Shown here piece by piece: positions 25,282 to 34,103 of a stretch of 64,000 bases of DNA (position 1 is its first letter; each line of letters starts with the position of its first letter). A program made the translations under genes and the position numbers. The notes under the pieces were generated by a model that was not told the origin of the DNA, did no database searches, and saw nothing but the letters and a program-made list of their open reading frames with translations. Source of the DNA: Lichenicoccus sp963693035 (GTDB lineage: Bacteria > Pseudomonadota > Alphaproteobacteria > Acetobacterales > Acetobacteraceae). The stretch is taken from positions 620,001 through 684,000 of the forward strand of contig CAXMMQ010000003.1 in NCBI GenBank assembly GCA_963693035.2. Reading direction: 5' to 3'.

Positions 25282-26721
25282 ATGCAAGGTCCCGCCCCCG
25301 CGCGCCGCCCGCCCGATACTGCGCTGCTGGCCGCGCTGCGCGAACGGCTCGGGGAGGCCGCGGTGCTGACCGGGCGCGACACCGACGGCTATTGCGAGGA
25401 CTGGCGCGGGCTCTACCACGGCTCAGCGATGGCGGTGATCCGGCCGGCCGACACCGAGGCGGTGGCGGACGCCGTGCGGCTGTGCGTCCGGCACCGGGTT
25501 CCGATCGTGCCGCAGGGCGGCAATACCAGCATGGTCGGCGGCGCCTCGCCGCACGAGGACGGTAGCGAGATCGTGCTCAGCCTGTCGCGGCTGAGCCGGG
25601 TGCGCGGCATCGATCCGGTCGACATGACGCTGTCGATCGAGGCCGGCGTCACCTTGAAGGCGGCGCAGGAGGCGGCGCGCGAGGCCGGCTGCCTGCTGCC
25701 GCTGTCGATCTCGGCGGAGGGCTCGGCGCAGATCGGCGGCGTGCTGGCCACCAACGCCGGCGGCAACAACACGGTGCGCTACGGCAACGCCCGCGAGCTG
25801 GTGCTCGGGATCGAGGCGGTGCTGCCGGACGGCAGCGTGCTTGCCGGCATGCGTCGGCTGCGCAAGGACAATACCGGCTACGCGCTGCGCCACCTGCTGG
25901 TCGGCTCGGAAGGCACGCTGGGCATCATCACCGCCGCCGTGCTGCAGTTGGCCCCGCAGCCGCACAGCGTCGAGGTGGCGCTGTGCGGGGTCGCGTCGCC
26001 TGAGGCGGCGCTTGCCCTGTTCACCGAGTTCCGCAGGCGGGACCCAACCGCGATCCAGGCGTACGAGTTCATGTCGGGCACCGGCATGGCGCTGGTGGTC
26101 GGGCTGATCGAGGGTGTCACCCTGCCTTTGGCCGAGCCGGCGCCGCACTACGTGCTGGTCGAGCTTGCCTCCGGACGCGAGAGCGCCGGATTGCGCGGCC
26201 TGCTGGAGGAGGTGCTGGCCTCGGCGCTCGAGGACGGCTCGGTGCTGGATGCGGTGATCGCCGAGAGCGGCGCGCAGCGGGCGGCGATATGGCGGCTACG
26301 CGAGGAGCATTCGGAAGCCCAGAAACGCGCCGGCGCCAGCGTCAAGAACGACGTGTCGGTGCCGGTCTCGCGGGTGCCCGAGCTGATCGCGCGCGCGACG
26401 GCGGCGTGCGAGACGCTGATGCCGGGGTTGCGGATCGCGCCGTTCGGCCATCTCGGCGACGGCAACATCCATTTCAACGTGATCCAGCCCGACGCAATGC
26501 AGCGCGATGCGTTTCTCGCCCGCGACAACGAAATCATGGACACGGTCTGCGCGGTGGTGCGCGATCTCGACGGCTCGTTCTCCGCCGAGCATGGCGTCGG
26601 CCGACTCAAGCCGTACATGATGCCGGACTGGCGAGGCGGCGCCGAGCTCGACACCATGCGCCGGATCAAGCAGGCGCTCGATCCGCATGGCTTGTTGAAT
26701 CCCGGAAAGCTGCTGCCTTAA
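25282..26721 (+). CDS. FAD-linked D-2-hydroxyacid dehydrogenase (GlcD/D2HGDH type)
   Basis: A 479-residue flavoprotein of the PCMH/VAO superfamily. The FAD-binding half shows VPQGGNTSMVGGA, SAEGSAQIGGVLATNAGGNN and HLLVGSEGTLGIITAA. The substrate half has FGHLGDGNIHFNVIQP (metal-binding histidines) and SAEHGVGRLKPYMMPDWRG. Such enzymes oxidise D-2-hydroxyglutarate, D-lactate or glycolate and pass electrons to a flavoprotein or quinone. It begins 27 bases after the coiled-coil gene. A second, divergent paralogue lies at 51.6-53.0 kb. Confidence 0.88.
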   Translation: MQGPAPARRPPDTALLAALRERLGEAAVLTGRDTDGYCEDWRGLYHGSAMAVIRPADTEAVADAVRLCVRHRVPIVPQGGNTSMVGGASPHEDGSEIVLSLSRLSRVRGIDPVDMTLSIEAGVTLKAAQEAAREAGCLLPLSISAEGSAQIGGVLATNAGGNNTVRYGNARELVLGIEAVLPDGSVLAGMRRLRKDNTGYALRHLLVGSEGTLGIITAAVLQLAPQPHSVEVALCGVASPEAALALFTEFRRRDPTAIQAYEFMSGTGMALVVGLIEGVTLPLAEPAPHYVLVELASGRESAGLRGLLEEVLASALEDGSVLDAVIAESGAQRAAIWRLREEHSEAQKRAGASVKNDVSVPVSRVPELIARATAACETLMPGLRIAPFGHLGDGNIHFNVIQPDAMQRDAFLARDNEIMDTVCAVVRDLDGSFSAEHGVGRLKPYMMPDWRGGAELDTMRRIKQALDPHGLLNPGKLLP

Positions 26722-26741
26722 CTCCCGACTTTCGAGGCCCG

Positions 26742-28382
26742 ATGCCAAGACCTTCCGTGACCATGCTGCCGCGCGCGCTGCTGCTGCTCGGTGTGATCGC
26801 CCTGACAGGAGCCGCCGCCATGCCGCATGCGAACTACGATGTGCAGCACAAGGGAATTTCCGACGTCGCGCGCGACATGCAGGCCGGGCATGTGACTTCT
26901 GCGGCCCTGGTGCGGGCGTATCTGGCGCGCATCGCCGCCATCGACCATGCCGGGCCGTCGCTGCATTCGGTGATCGCGCTCAATCCGCAGGCCGAGGCCG
27001 ACGCGGTGGCCAGCGACAAGCGCCGTCATTCCGGTGCGCCGGCACGGGCCCTCGAGGGCGTGCCGATCCTGGTGAAGGACAATATCGAGACCGCGGATGC
27101 GATGCCGACCACCGCCGGCTCGCTGGCGCTGGCGGGCAACGTCACCCACCGTGACGCGCCGCTGGTGGCGCGACTGCGTGCGGCGGGTGCGATCATCCTG
27201 GGCAAGACCAACCTGTCGGAATGGGCCAACATGCGCTCCTCCGCCTCGATCAGCGGCTGGAGCGGCGTCGGCGGCCTGACCCGCAACCCCTACGCACTGG
27301 ATCGTTCCGCCTGCGGTTCGTCGTCGGGCAGCGCCGCCGCGGTGGCCGCCTCGCTGGCTCCGGCTGCGATCGGCACGGAGACCGACGGCTCGATCACCTG
27401 CCCGGCCTCGCTGACCGGCCTGGTCGGGTTGAAGCCGACGGTGGGGCTGGTGTCGCGCACCCACGTGGTGCCGCTCGCGGCAAGCCAGGACACCGCCGGA
27501 CCGATCACCCATACGGTGGCGGATGCGGCGCTGCTGGCCTCGGTGCTGGCCGGCAGCGATCCGGCCGATCCGGTGACGGTGGATGCCGACGCGCATCGGC
27601 CTGCGGCGATCGCTGGCGATGCGGCTGACGCCCTGAAGGGCAGGCGGATCGGCGTGCTGCGTTTCCTGGCCGGCCATCATGCCGCGACCGACATCGTGTT
27701 CGGCCGTGCTCTGGACCGGCTGCGCGACGCAGGTGCGACGCTGGTCGAAATCAAGGACGGCCCGGATCTCGACGCGATCACCAGCGCCGAGATGACGGTG
27801 CTGCTCACCGAGTTCAAGACGGGGCTCGACAGCTACCTCGCCAGCACCCCCGACACCGTGAAGACGCGCACGATGGCCGACGTGATCGCGCTGAACGAGG
27901 CGCAGCATGAGCGCGAGCTTGGCCTGTTCAACCAGGACCTGATGGTCCGTGCACAGGCGACCGCGGGGCTGACCGATGCCGGCTACCGCGCAGCCTTGTC
28001 GCAGTCGCGCCGGATGGCCGGTCCCGACGGACTCGACCGCCTGCAGGCGCAGAACAACCTGGATGCCATGGTGGCACCCACCGGCGGCCCGGCCTGGGTG
28101 GTGGACCTGATCAATGGCGACCATGACGCCGGCAGCGCCTCGACGCTGCCGGCGGTGGCGGGCACTCCGCATCTGACCGTGCCGATGGGGGACGTGGACG
28201 GCCTGCCGGTCGGGCTCTCCTTCATCGGGCCGCGCTGGTCCGAGCAGCGTCTGCTGGAATTCGGGACGGCCTACGAGGCGGCGGCCGGGATCAGGCAGCA
28301 GCCGCGCTACCTGCCGAGCCTGCCGGCAACCCCGGCGCAGCGGGCGTTGCTGCTGCCGGCAGACGGACCGTCCGATCGGTGA
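26742..28382 (+). CDS. exported amidase (amidase-signature family)
   Basis: A hydrolase of about 546 residues with an N-terminal hydrophobic signal (MLPRALLLLGVIALTGAAA). The Ser-cisSer-Lys triad is visible: Lys in VPILVKDNIE, cis-Ser in CGSSSGSAAAVAAS, nucleophile Ser in GTETDGSITCPAS. It should cleave an amide bond in the periplasm; the substrate is unknown. The ATG at 26742 gives MPRPSVT before the signal, and the ATG at 26763 is equally plausible. It follows the FAD enzyme by 20 bases and may share its transcript. Confidence 0.87.
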   Translation: MPRPSVTMLPRALLLLGVIALTGAAAMPHANYDVQHKGISDVARDMQAGHVTSAALVRAYLARIAAIDHAGPSLHSVIALNPQAEADAVASDKRRHSGAPARALEGVPILVKDNIETADAMPTTAGSLALAGNVTHRDAPLVARLRAAGAIILGKTNLSEWANMRSSASISGWSGVGGLTRNPYALDRSACGSSSGSAAAVAASLAPAAIGTETDGSITCPASLTGLVGLKPTVGLVSRTHVVPLAASQDTAGPITHTVADAALLASVLAGSDPADPVTVDADAHRPAAIAGDAADALKGRRIGVLRFLAGHHAATDIVFGRALDRLRDAGATLVEIKDGPDLDAITSAEMTVLLTEFKTGLDSYLASTPDTVKTRTMADVIALNEAQHERELGLFNQDLMVRAQATAGLTDAGYRAALSQSRRMAGPDGLDRLQAQNNLDAMVAPTGGPAWVVDLINGDHDAGSASTLPAVAGTPHLTVPMGDVDGLPVGLSFIGPRWSEQRLLEFGTAYEAAAGIRQQPRYLPSLPATPAQRALLLPADGPSDR

Positions 28383-28564
28383 TAGTTCATGATCAGACAA
28401 GTGGTTGCAGGCAAGTCCGTTCCGCGGCAGTAACTGACGTCATCGGTTCGGTATCGCAACGTAGACGACAGGATGTCGACGATCCGCCTGCGGCTCCGCT
28501 GCCGTGCAGGCCCAATTCGAAGATCTGGAAGACGGATAATGTGGAGCAGGGACAATGGCGCCAG

Positions 28565-28723
28565 ATGGGCGTCATCTTTCGCCTGATCGTGCTGAACGGG
28601 CTCGCCCTGCTGCTCGACCGGCTGCACCGGCGACCGGCCTGGCGGGTCGCCGGGTTGGCGCCCCTGGATCCCGGATCGCGTCCCGGCCTGTTCGCGCGAC
28701 GGCTGGCTGCGTTGGAGGCCTGA
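28565..28723 (+). CDS. possible small protein, 52 aa
   Basis: In the roughly 430-base gap between the amidase and dehydratase genes (28383-28810) the only protein-like reading is MGVIFRLIVLNGLALLLDRL followed by basic residues and RRLAALEA. It has one hydrophobic helix and a weak purine-rich stretch upstream. No homologue is recognised and it may be a chance ORF. The rest of the gap is less GC-rich and presumably holds the promoter of the downstream sugar-acid genes. Confidence 0.3.
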   Translation: MGVIFRLIVLNGLALLLDRLHRRPAWRVAGLAPLDPGSRPGLFARRLAALEA

Positions 28724-28810
28724 CTGCGCCACCGGCCGGTCAAGGCCAAATTGCGCCTCGCGCCCGGCAGGCATAATCTTCGGTCCCACCTCCCGGAGCC
28801 GAGGCCTGCC

Positions 28811-30343
28811 ATGGACGTCGCCGTCCCCGCCATCACCCTGCTGCACGAGCGCGACAATGTCGCGGTGGCGCGGCGACCGCTGGCCGAGGGCGAGCGGCTG
28901 GCATCGAACGGCCTCGCCATCCGGATGCCGGTGCCGCGCGGGCACAAGGTGGCGCTCGACGCGATCGAGGCCGGCCAGCCGGTGCGCAAATACGGCCAGG
29001 TGATCGGCTTTGCGACCGCGCCGATCGACCCGGGCGACCACGTCCACACCGCCAACATGGCGATGAGCGACCTCTCGCCGACGCACGAGTTCTGCGTCGA
29101 TGCGGCAGCCCCCGTCCTGCTGCCGGAGGCCGAACGCGCCGGCTTCCAGGGCTATCTGCGGGCGAGTGGCCGCGTCGGCACGCGCAACTTCATCGCGGTG
29201 ATCTCGTCGGTGAATTGCTCGGCGACGGTCTGCCAGGCGGTGGCGCAGCACTTCAACCAGAAGGGCATTCTGGACGAGTTTCCGAGCGTGGACGGCGTGA
29301 TCGCGCTCACCCATGGCGGCGGCTGCGCGCTCAACATGCAGACCGAGGGCTACCAGTACCTGACCCGCACCATCGCCGGCTACGCCACCAACCCCAATGT
29401 CGGCGGCGTGCTGATGATCGGGCTCGGCTGCGAGACCAACCAGATCCCGGCCTTGATGCAGGCGCACGGGCTCATCGAGGGCGAGACGCTGCGCACCATG
29501 ACGATCCAGGAGACCGGCGGCACGCGGCGCACCATCGAGGCGGCGATCGCCATCGTGCAGGAGATGCTGCCGGTGGTGGGCGCCGCGCGCCGCAGCCGCC
29601 AGCCGGCCAGCGCGCTGGTGCTGGCGCTCGAATGCGGCGGCTCGGACGGCTATTCCGGCATCTCGGCCAATCCGGCGCTGGGTTATGCGTCCGACCTGCT
29701 GGTGCGGCATGGCGGCACCACGGTGCTGGCCGAGACGCCTGAGATCTACGGCGCCGAGCACCTGCTGACACGCCGTGCCGCCACTCCGGAAGTGGCCGAG
29801 AAGCTGGTCGCGCGTATCGCGTGGTGGCGGGACTACGCGCACCGCCACCAGGCCGAGCTCAACAACAACCCGTCGCACGGCAACAAGGCCGGCGGCCTAA
29901 CCACCATCTTGGAGAAGTCGCTGGGTGCGGTCGCCAAGAGCGGCACCGCGCGGCTGGAGGCGGTGTACGAATATGCCGAGCCGATCGCAGCACGTGGCTT
30001 CGTGTTCATGGACACGCCGGGCTACGACCCGGTCGCGGTGACCGGCCAGGTCGCGGGCGGCTGCACCGTGATCTGCTTCACCACCGGGCGCGGATCGACC
30101 TCGGGTTTCCGGCCGGCGCCCTGCATCAAGATCGCCACCAACACGCCGATGTACGAGCGCATGTCCGAAGACATGGACGTCGATACCGGCGGCATCATCG
30201 ACGGCAGCGACACCATCGCCGCGGCCGGCGAGCGCATCTTCCGCACCATCCTGGCGGTGGCGTCCGGCGAGCACACGCTCAGCGAGGATCTCGGCTATGG
30301 CAGCAACGAATTCGTGCCGTGGCAGCTCGGCGCGGTGATGTAG
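28811..30343 (+). CDS. sugar-acid dehydratase, UxaA/GarD family
   Basis: A 510-residue lyase. Residues 1-95 form the SAF-type small domain (ALDAIEAGQPVRKYGQVIGFA, DHVHTANM). The large domain has ASGRVGTRNFIAVISSVNCS, ALTHGGGCALNMQTEGYQ, MIGLGCETNQI and ALECGGSDGYSGISANPALG. It ends with TPGYDPVAVTGQVAGGC and FTTGRGSTSGFRPAPCIKI. This is the altronate/galactarate dehydratase family, Fe-dependent enzymes that dehydrate hexaric or hexonic acids to keto-deoxy acids. The next gene (DapA family) starts one base after its stop, so the product is probably passed to it; galactarate or a related aldarate is a reasonable substrate guess. Confidence 0.87.
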   Translation: MDVAVPAITLLHERDNVAVARRPLAEGERLASNGLAIRMPVPRGHKVALDAIEAGQPVRKYGQVIGFATAPIDPGDHVHTANMAMSDLSPTHEFCVDAAAPVLLPEAERAGFQGYLRASGRVGTRNFIAVISSVNCSATVCQAVAQHFNQKGILDEFPSVDGVIALTHGGGCALNMQTEGYQYLTRTIAGYATNPNVGGVLMIGLGCETNQIPALMQAHGLIEGETLRTMTIQETGGTRRTIEAAIAIVQEMLPVVGAARRSRQPASALVLALECGGSDGYSGISANPALGYASDLLVRHGGTTVLAETPEIYGAEHLLTRRAATPEVAEKLVARIAWWRDYAHRHQAELNNNPSHGNKAGGLTTILEKSLGAVAKSGTARLEAVYEYAEPIAARGFVFMDTPGYDPVAVTGQVAGGCTVICFTTGRGSTSGFRPAPCIKIATNTPMYERMSEDMDVDTGGIIDGSDTIAAAGERIFRTILAVASGEHTLSEDLGYGSNEFVPWQLGAVM

Positions 30344-30344
30344 C

Positions 30345-31274
30345 GTGACCAGCGTGCACAGGATCGCCTATCGCGGCGTCTTCCCGGTGATGCCGACCAT
30401 CTTCGACGAAGCAGGCGGCCTCGATCTGGACGGGCAGCGTCGCTGCACCGATTTCATGATCGATGCCGGCTCCGACGGGCTCTGCATCCTCGCCAATTTC
30501 TCCGAGCAGTTCGTGCTGTCCGACGACGAGCGCGCCTTGTTGACGCGCACCATCCTGGAGCATGTGCGCGGACGCGTGCCGGTGATCGTCACCACGACGC
30601 ATTTTTCGTCGCGCATCTGCGCCGAGCGCTCGCGCGAGGCGCAGGCGCTGGAGGCTGCCATGGTGATGGTGATGCCGCCCTATCACGGCGCCACCATCCG
30701 GGTTGCCGAAGCCGGCATCGAGGCGTTCTTCCGGGAGCTGTCGGACGCCATCGACATTCCGATCATGATCCAGGACGCGCCGGTCAGCGGCACCGCGCTG
30801 TCGGCCTCGCTGCTGGCCCGCATGGCGCGCGACATCCGCAACGTGTCGTATTTCAAGATCGAGACCGCGCAGGCGGCGTCCAAGCTGCGCGAGCTGATCG
30901 CCCTCGGTGGTGCGGCGATCGAGGGGCCGTGGGACGGCGAGGAGGCGATCACCCTGCTGGCCGACCTCGACGCGGGCGCTACCGGCAGCATGACCGGCGG
31001 CGGTTTCCCGGATGCGATCGGCGCCATCGTGCATGACTTCCTGGCCGGGCGCCGCGAGGCCGCGATCGCCGGCTACGAGCGCTGGCTGCCGCTGATCAAT
31101 TACGAGAACCGGCAATGCGGGCTGCTGGCGGCCAAGGCGCTGATGCGCGAGGGTGGCGTGATCGCCTGCGAGGCGCCCCGCCTGCCGCTGCCGCCCCTGC
31201 ATCCCGACACCCGCGCCGGCCTGATCGAGATCGCCCGGCGCCTCGATCCGCTGGTCCTGCGCTGGGGCCGGTAG
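30345..31274 (+). CDS. DapA-family aldolase/dehydratase of sugar-acid catabolism
   Basis: A 309-residue (beta/alpha)8 class I enzyme. The Schiff-base lysine is placed in VSYFKIETAQAASKL, and VMPPYHGATIR holds the conserved PPY. The usual catalytic YNIP is replaced by IMIQDAPVSG. That change is typical of DapA relatives that act as keto-deoxy sugar-acid dehydratases rather than DHDPS. With the dehydratase immediately upstream (one-base gap), conversion of a 5-keto-4-deoxyaldarate to 2-oxoglutarate semialdehyde (KdgD-type) or a keto-deoxypentonate dehydration fits best. It starts at GTG (30345). Confidence 0.85.
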   Translation: MTSVHRIAYRGVFPVMPTIFDEAGGLDLDGQRRCTDFMIDAGSDGLCILANFSEQFVLSDDERALLTRTILEHVRGRVPVIVTTTHFSSRICAERSREAQALEAAMVMVMPPYHGATIRVAEAGIEAFFRELSDAIDIPIMIQDAPVSGTALSASLLARMARDIRNVSYFKIETAQAASKLRELIALGGAAIEGPWDGEEAITLLADLDAGATGSMTGGGFPDAIGAIVHDFLAGRREAAIAGYERWLPLINYENRQCGLLAAKALMREGGVIACEAPRLPLPPLHPDTRAGLIEIARRLDPLVLRWGR

Positions 31275-31328
31275 ACTGAACCATGCCGGCCTGGATATGG
31301 CTTCGACCGGAATCTTGATTGGACGGTT

Positions 31329-31345
31329 ATGGTAGCGCTGTCTAG
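31329..31345. promoter_or_regulatory. possible LacI-type operator
   Basis: In the 143-base gap before the sugar-isomerase-like gene lies tatggtagcgctgtctaga, centred on the palindrome AGCGCT. LacI-family regulators of sugar genes in alphaproteobacteria often bind imperfect palindromes with a TAGCGCTA-like core. No LacI-family gene is present in this window, so the assignment rests on pattern only. Confidence 0.3.
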
Positions 31346-31417
31346 ACCAACCGCCACGCCTGCCGGTGCATCCAGTCCGGAACGAGATGCCCGCCGCAAC
31401 CTGAACCCGGGAGGAGC

Positions 31418-32377
31418 ATGACGATGCCCCCAGACACTTCGCAGACGCTCACCAACCTGAACTGGCCGATCGCGGCCGCGATGATCCAGTATGCCAACAT
31501 CCTGCCGGACGGCAGCTCGGTGCAGGAGCAGTCCGCCGAGCAGTGGTCCGAGACCGTGTCCGATGTGAGTGGCGCCGGCTTCACCGAGATCGACCCGACC
31601 GATAGCTGGATACGCATCGCCGACCTGACCCCGGTCCGGCGACGCGAATTCCTCGACGTGCTGAAGGATCACGGCCTGACCATCCCGGCGATCTCGACCG
31701 CGCGCCGCAGCATCATCGATCCGGTGCATGGCGCCGAATATCTCGAGTACAGCCACCGCCTGCTCGACGTCGCCGCCGAGATCGGGGCGAGACATGTGAG
31801 CTTCGGTCTGTTCGGGCCGCTGAGCGATGCGCAGAAAAAGGTGACCTGGTTCTGGACCGTGGACGGGGTGAAGAACCCGGACGATCCGGCCACCTACAAG
31901 CGCGCGGTGGCGGGCTACCAGGAACTCGGCAAGCACGCCGAGAGCGTCGGCCTGGATATCGCGCTGGAGATGTACGAGGACACCTATGTCGGCTCGGCCG
32001 ACGGCGCGGTGCAGTTCGTGCGCGACATCGACCATCCGGCGGTCGGTCTCAATCCCGACCTCGGCAACCTGATCCGGCTGCACCGCCCGATGGAGCGCTG
32101 GCAGTCGATGGTCGAGAAGACCATGCCGTTCGTGAAGTACTGGCACGCCAAGAACTATTTCCGCGACGAGGTCGAGGCCGATGGCTTCATCGCCACCTCG
32201 CCGGCGCCGCTGGAGCTCGGGCTGATCAGCTACCGGGTCGCGGTCAAGCAGGCGATCGCGCACGGCTTCCGCGGCGCGTTCTGCGTCGAGCATTATGGCG
32301 GCGACGGTCTCAGCGTGTGCGCCACCAACCGCGAGTACCTGCGCCGCATCCTGCCGAAGTCGATCGGTCCGCTCTGA
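31418..32377 (+). CDS. TIM-barrel sugar isomerase/epimerase-like protein
   Basis: A 319-residue protein of the xylose-isomerase-like (AP-endonuclease 2) fold. Metal ligands can be placed in IALEMYEDTYVG (Glu), AVGLNPDLGNLIRL (Asp), VKYWHAKNYF (His) and FCVEHYGGDGL (Glu). The family contains isomerases, epimerases, dehydratases and at least one sugar-acid decarboxylase. A strong GGGAGGAG site lies upstream. The kinase gene follows after seven bases, so its product or substrate is probably a ketose for that kinase. The exact reaction is unknown. Confidence 0.8.
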   Translation: MTMPPDTSQTLTNLNWPIAAAMIQYANILPDGSSVQEQSAEQWSETVSDVSGAGFTEIDPTDSWIRIADLTPVRRREFLDVLKDHGLTIPAISTARRSIIDPVHGAEYLEYSHRLLDVAAEIGARHVSFGLFGPLSDAQKKVTWFWTVDGVKNPDDPATYKRAVAGYQELGKHAESVGLDIALEMYEDTYVGSADGAVQFVRDIDHPAVGLNPDLGNLIRLHRPMERWQSMVEKTMPFVKYWHAKNYFRDEVEADGFIATSPAPLELGLISYRVAVKQAIAHGFRGAFCVEHYGGDGLSVCATNREYLRRILPKSIGPL

Positions 32378-32384
32378 ACAGATC

Positions 32385-34103
32385 ATGACCCACCTGCATG
32401 ACGCGCCCACCGCGTTCGCGGCAACCGCGCTCGCCGGCTATTGCGACGTGTTCCCGCAGTTCGTGCGCGCGGTGCCGGACGGGGTGGTGCGCTCGACCGC
32501 GATACCGGATGGCAAGGTGGCGCTGGTGATCGGCGGCGGCAGCGGCCACTACCCGGCCTTTGCCGGCTATGTCGGACCGGGCCTCGCCGACGCCGCAGTC
32601 GCCGGCGACGTGTTCGCCTCGCCCTCGACGCGGGCGATCCGCGACATCGGCGTGCGCGCGCATCGCGGCGGCGGCATCGTGCTCGGCTTCGGCAACTATG
32701 CCGGCGACGTGCTGAATTTCGGTCTCGCCGCCGAGCGGCTGCGCGGCGACGGCATCGACGTGCGCGTGCTGGCGGTCAGCGACGACGTCGCCAGCGCCTC
32801 CGCCGCCGAGCATGAGCGCCGGCGTGGCGTCGCCGGCGACCTCGCGGTGTTCAAGATCGCGGGTGCGGCGGCGGAAGCCGGCCAGTCCCTTGACGCCGTC
32901 GAGCGCATCGCGCGGCGCGCCAATGCATGCACCCGGTCGTTCGGGGTGGCGTTCGGCGGCTGCATGCTGCCCGGCGCGAAGCAGCCGCTGTTCTCGGTGC
33001 CGGATGGCCGGATGGCGATCGGCCTCGGCATCCATGGCGAGCCCGGCATCGACGAGCTGGCGATCCTGCCGGCCGCCGAACTGGCCGCGCTGCTGGTGGA
33101 CCGACTGCTGTCCGAAGCGCCAACGGACGGCGGCCCGCGGGTGGCGGCGATCCTGAACGGGCTCGGCAGCACCAAGTACGAGGAGCTGTTCGTGCTGTGG
33201 GCCTCGGTGTCGGCCCGGCTGCGCGCGGCCGGCCTCACCGTGGTAGCGCCAGAGGTCGGGGAATTCGTCACCAGCCTGGACATGGAGGGCTGCTCGCTCA
33301 CGCTGACCTGGCTCGACGACGAACTCGAGACCTGCTGGCTGGCGCCCTGCGCCACCGCCGTGCTCCAGCGCGGGGCCACCATCCAGGCGGCGCCGGCGCC
33401 GGTCGCGAAGGAGACCGCATCCGTCGCCGAAAGCTGGCCGCCGGCGAGCGCCGAGGGCCAGGCCGGCGGTCGCTGCGTCGCCGGCGTGATGGCGCATCTC
33501 GCCGACATCTTGCGCGACGCCGAGCCGGAGCTTGGCCGGATCGACGCGCAGGCCGGCGATGGCGACCACGGACAGGGCATGGCGCGCGGATCGGGCGCCG
33601 CCGCCGCCGCCGCAAAAGCCGCTTCGGCAGCCGGTGCCGGCGCCGCCAGCGTGCTGGCTGCCGCGGCCGATGCCTGGGCGGATCGTGCCGGAGGCACATC
33701 CGGCGCGATCTGGGGTGTCGGGCTGCGCTCCTGGAGCCGGTCGCTCAGCGACGAGGCCGCCATCGATGCGAAGCAACTGGCCGACGGCGCGGTCGCGGCG
33801 CTGGCGGGCGTGACCCGGCTCGGCGGGGCCAGGCCCGGCGACAAGACGCTGGTGGATGCGCTCGACCCGTTCGCCCATGCGCTCGAGGCTGCGGTGACGA
33901 AGGGTGCGTCCACCCGCGCGGCCTGGAGTGCGGCGGCCGACGCCGCGACCGAGGCGGCGACGCGGACCGCGGACCTGGTGCCACGGCTGGGACGCGCCCG
34001 CCCGCTGGCGGAACGGTCGAAGGGCCACCGCGACGCCGGCGCGGTGTCGCTCGCGATGGCGGCGCGCGCGGTGCTCGACCGTCTGCCCCCGACCGATGGC
34101 TGA
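32385..34103 (+). CDS. DhaK-DhaL fused ketose kinase (dihydroxyacetone/erythrulose kinase type)
   Basis: A 572-residue ATP-dependent kinase. Residues 1-330 are DhaK, with VALVIGGGSGHYPAF, LGFGNYAGDVLNFGLAAE and the substrate-binding histidine in IGLGIHGEPGIDEL. Residues 365-570 are DhaL, with DAQAGDGDHGQGMARG binding Mg-ATP and GGTSGAIWG and GARPGDKTLVDAL following. Fused members phosphorylate dihydroxyacetone or, in erythritol/threitol pathways, L- or D-erythrulose. The next gene is a TIM-type isomerase overlapping by eight bases, the pairing seen for erythrulose-phosphate metabolism. I favour a tetrulose substrate over dihydroxyacetone, but this is inference. Confidence 0.87.
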   Translation: MTHLHDAPTAFAATALAGYCDVFPQFVRAVPDGVVRSTAIPDGKVALVIGGGSGHYPAFAGYVGPGLADAAVAGDVFASPSTRAIRDIGVRAHRGGGIVLGFGNYAGDVLNFGLAAERLRGDGIDVRVLAVSDDVASASAAEHERRRGVAGDLAVFKIAGAAAEAGQSLDAVERIARRANACTRSFGVAFGGCMLPGAKQPLFSVPDGRMAIGLGIHGEPGIDELAILPAAELAALLVDRLLSEAPTDGGPRVAAILNGLGSTKYEELFVLWASVSARLRAAGLTVVAPEVGEFVTSLDMEGCSLTLTWLDDELETCWLAPCATAVLQRGATIQAAPAPVAKETASVAESWPPASAEGQAGGRCVAGVMAHLADILRDAEPELGRIDAQAGDGDHGQGMARGSGAAAAAAKAASAAGAGAASVLAAAADAWADRAGGTSGAIWGVGLRSWSRSLSDEAAIDAKQLADGAVAALAGVTRLGGARPGDKTLVDALDPFAHALEAAVTKGASTRAAWSAAADAATEAATRTADLVPRLGRARPLAERSKGHRDAGAVSLAMAARAVLDRLPPTDG

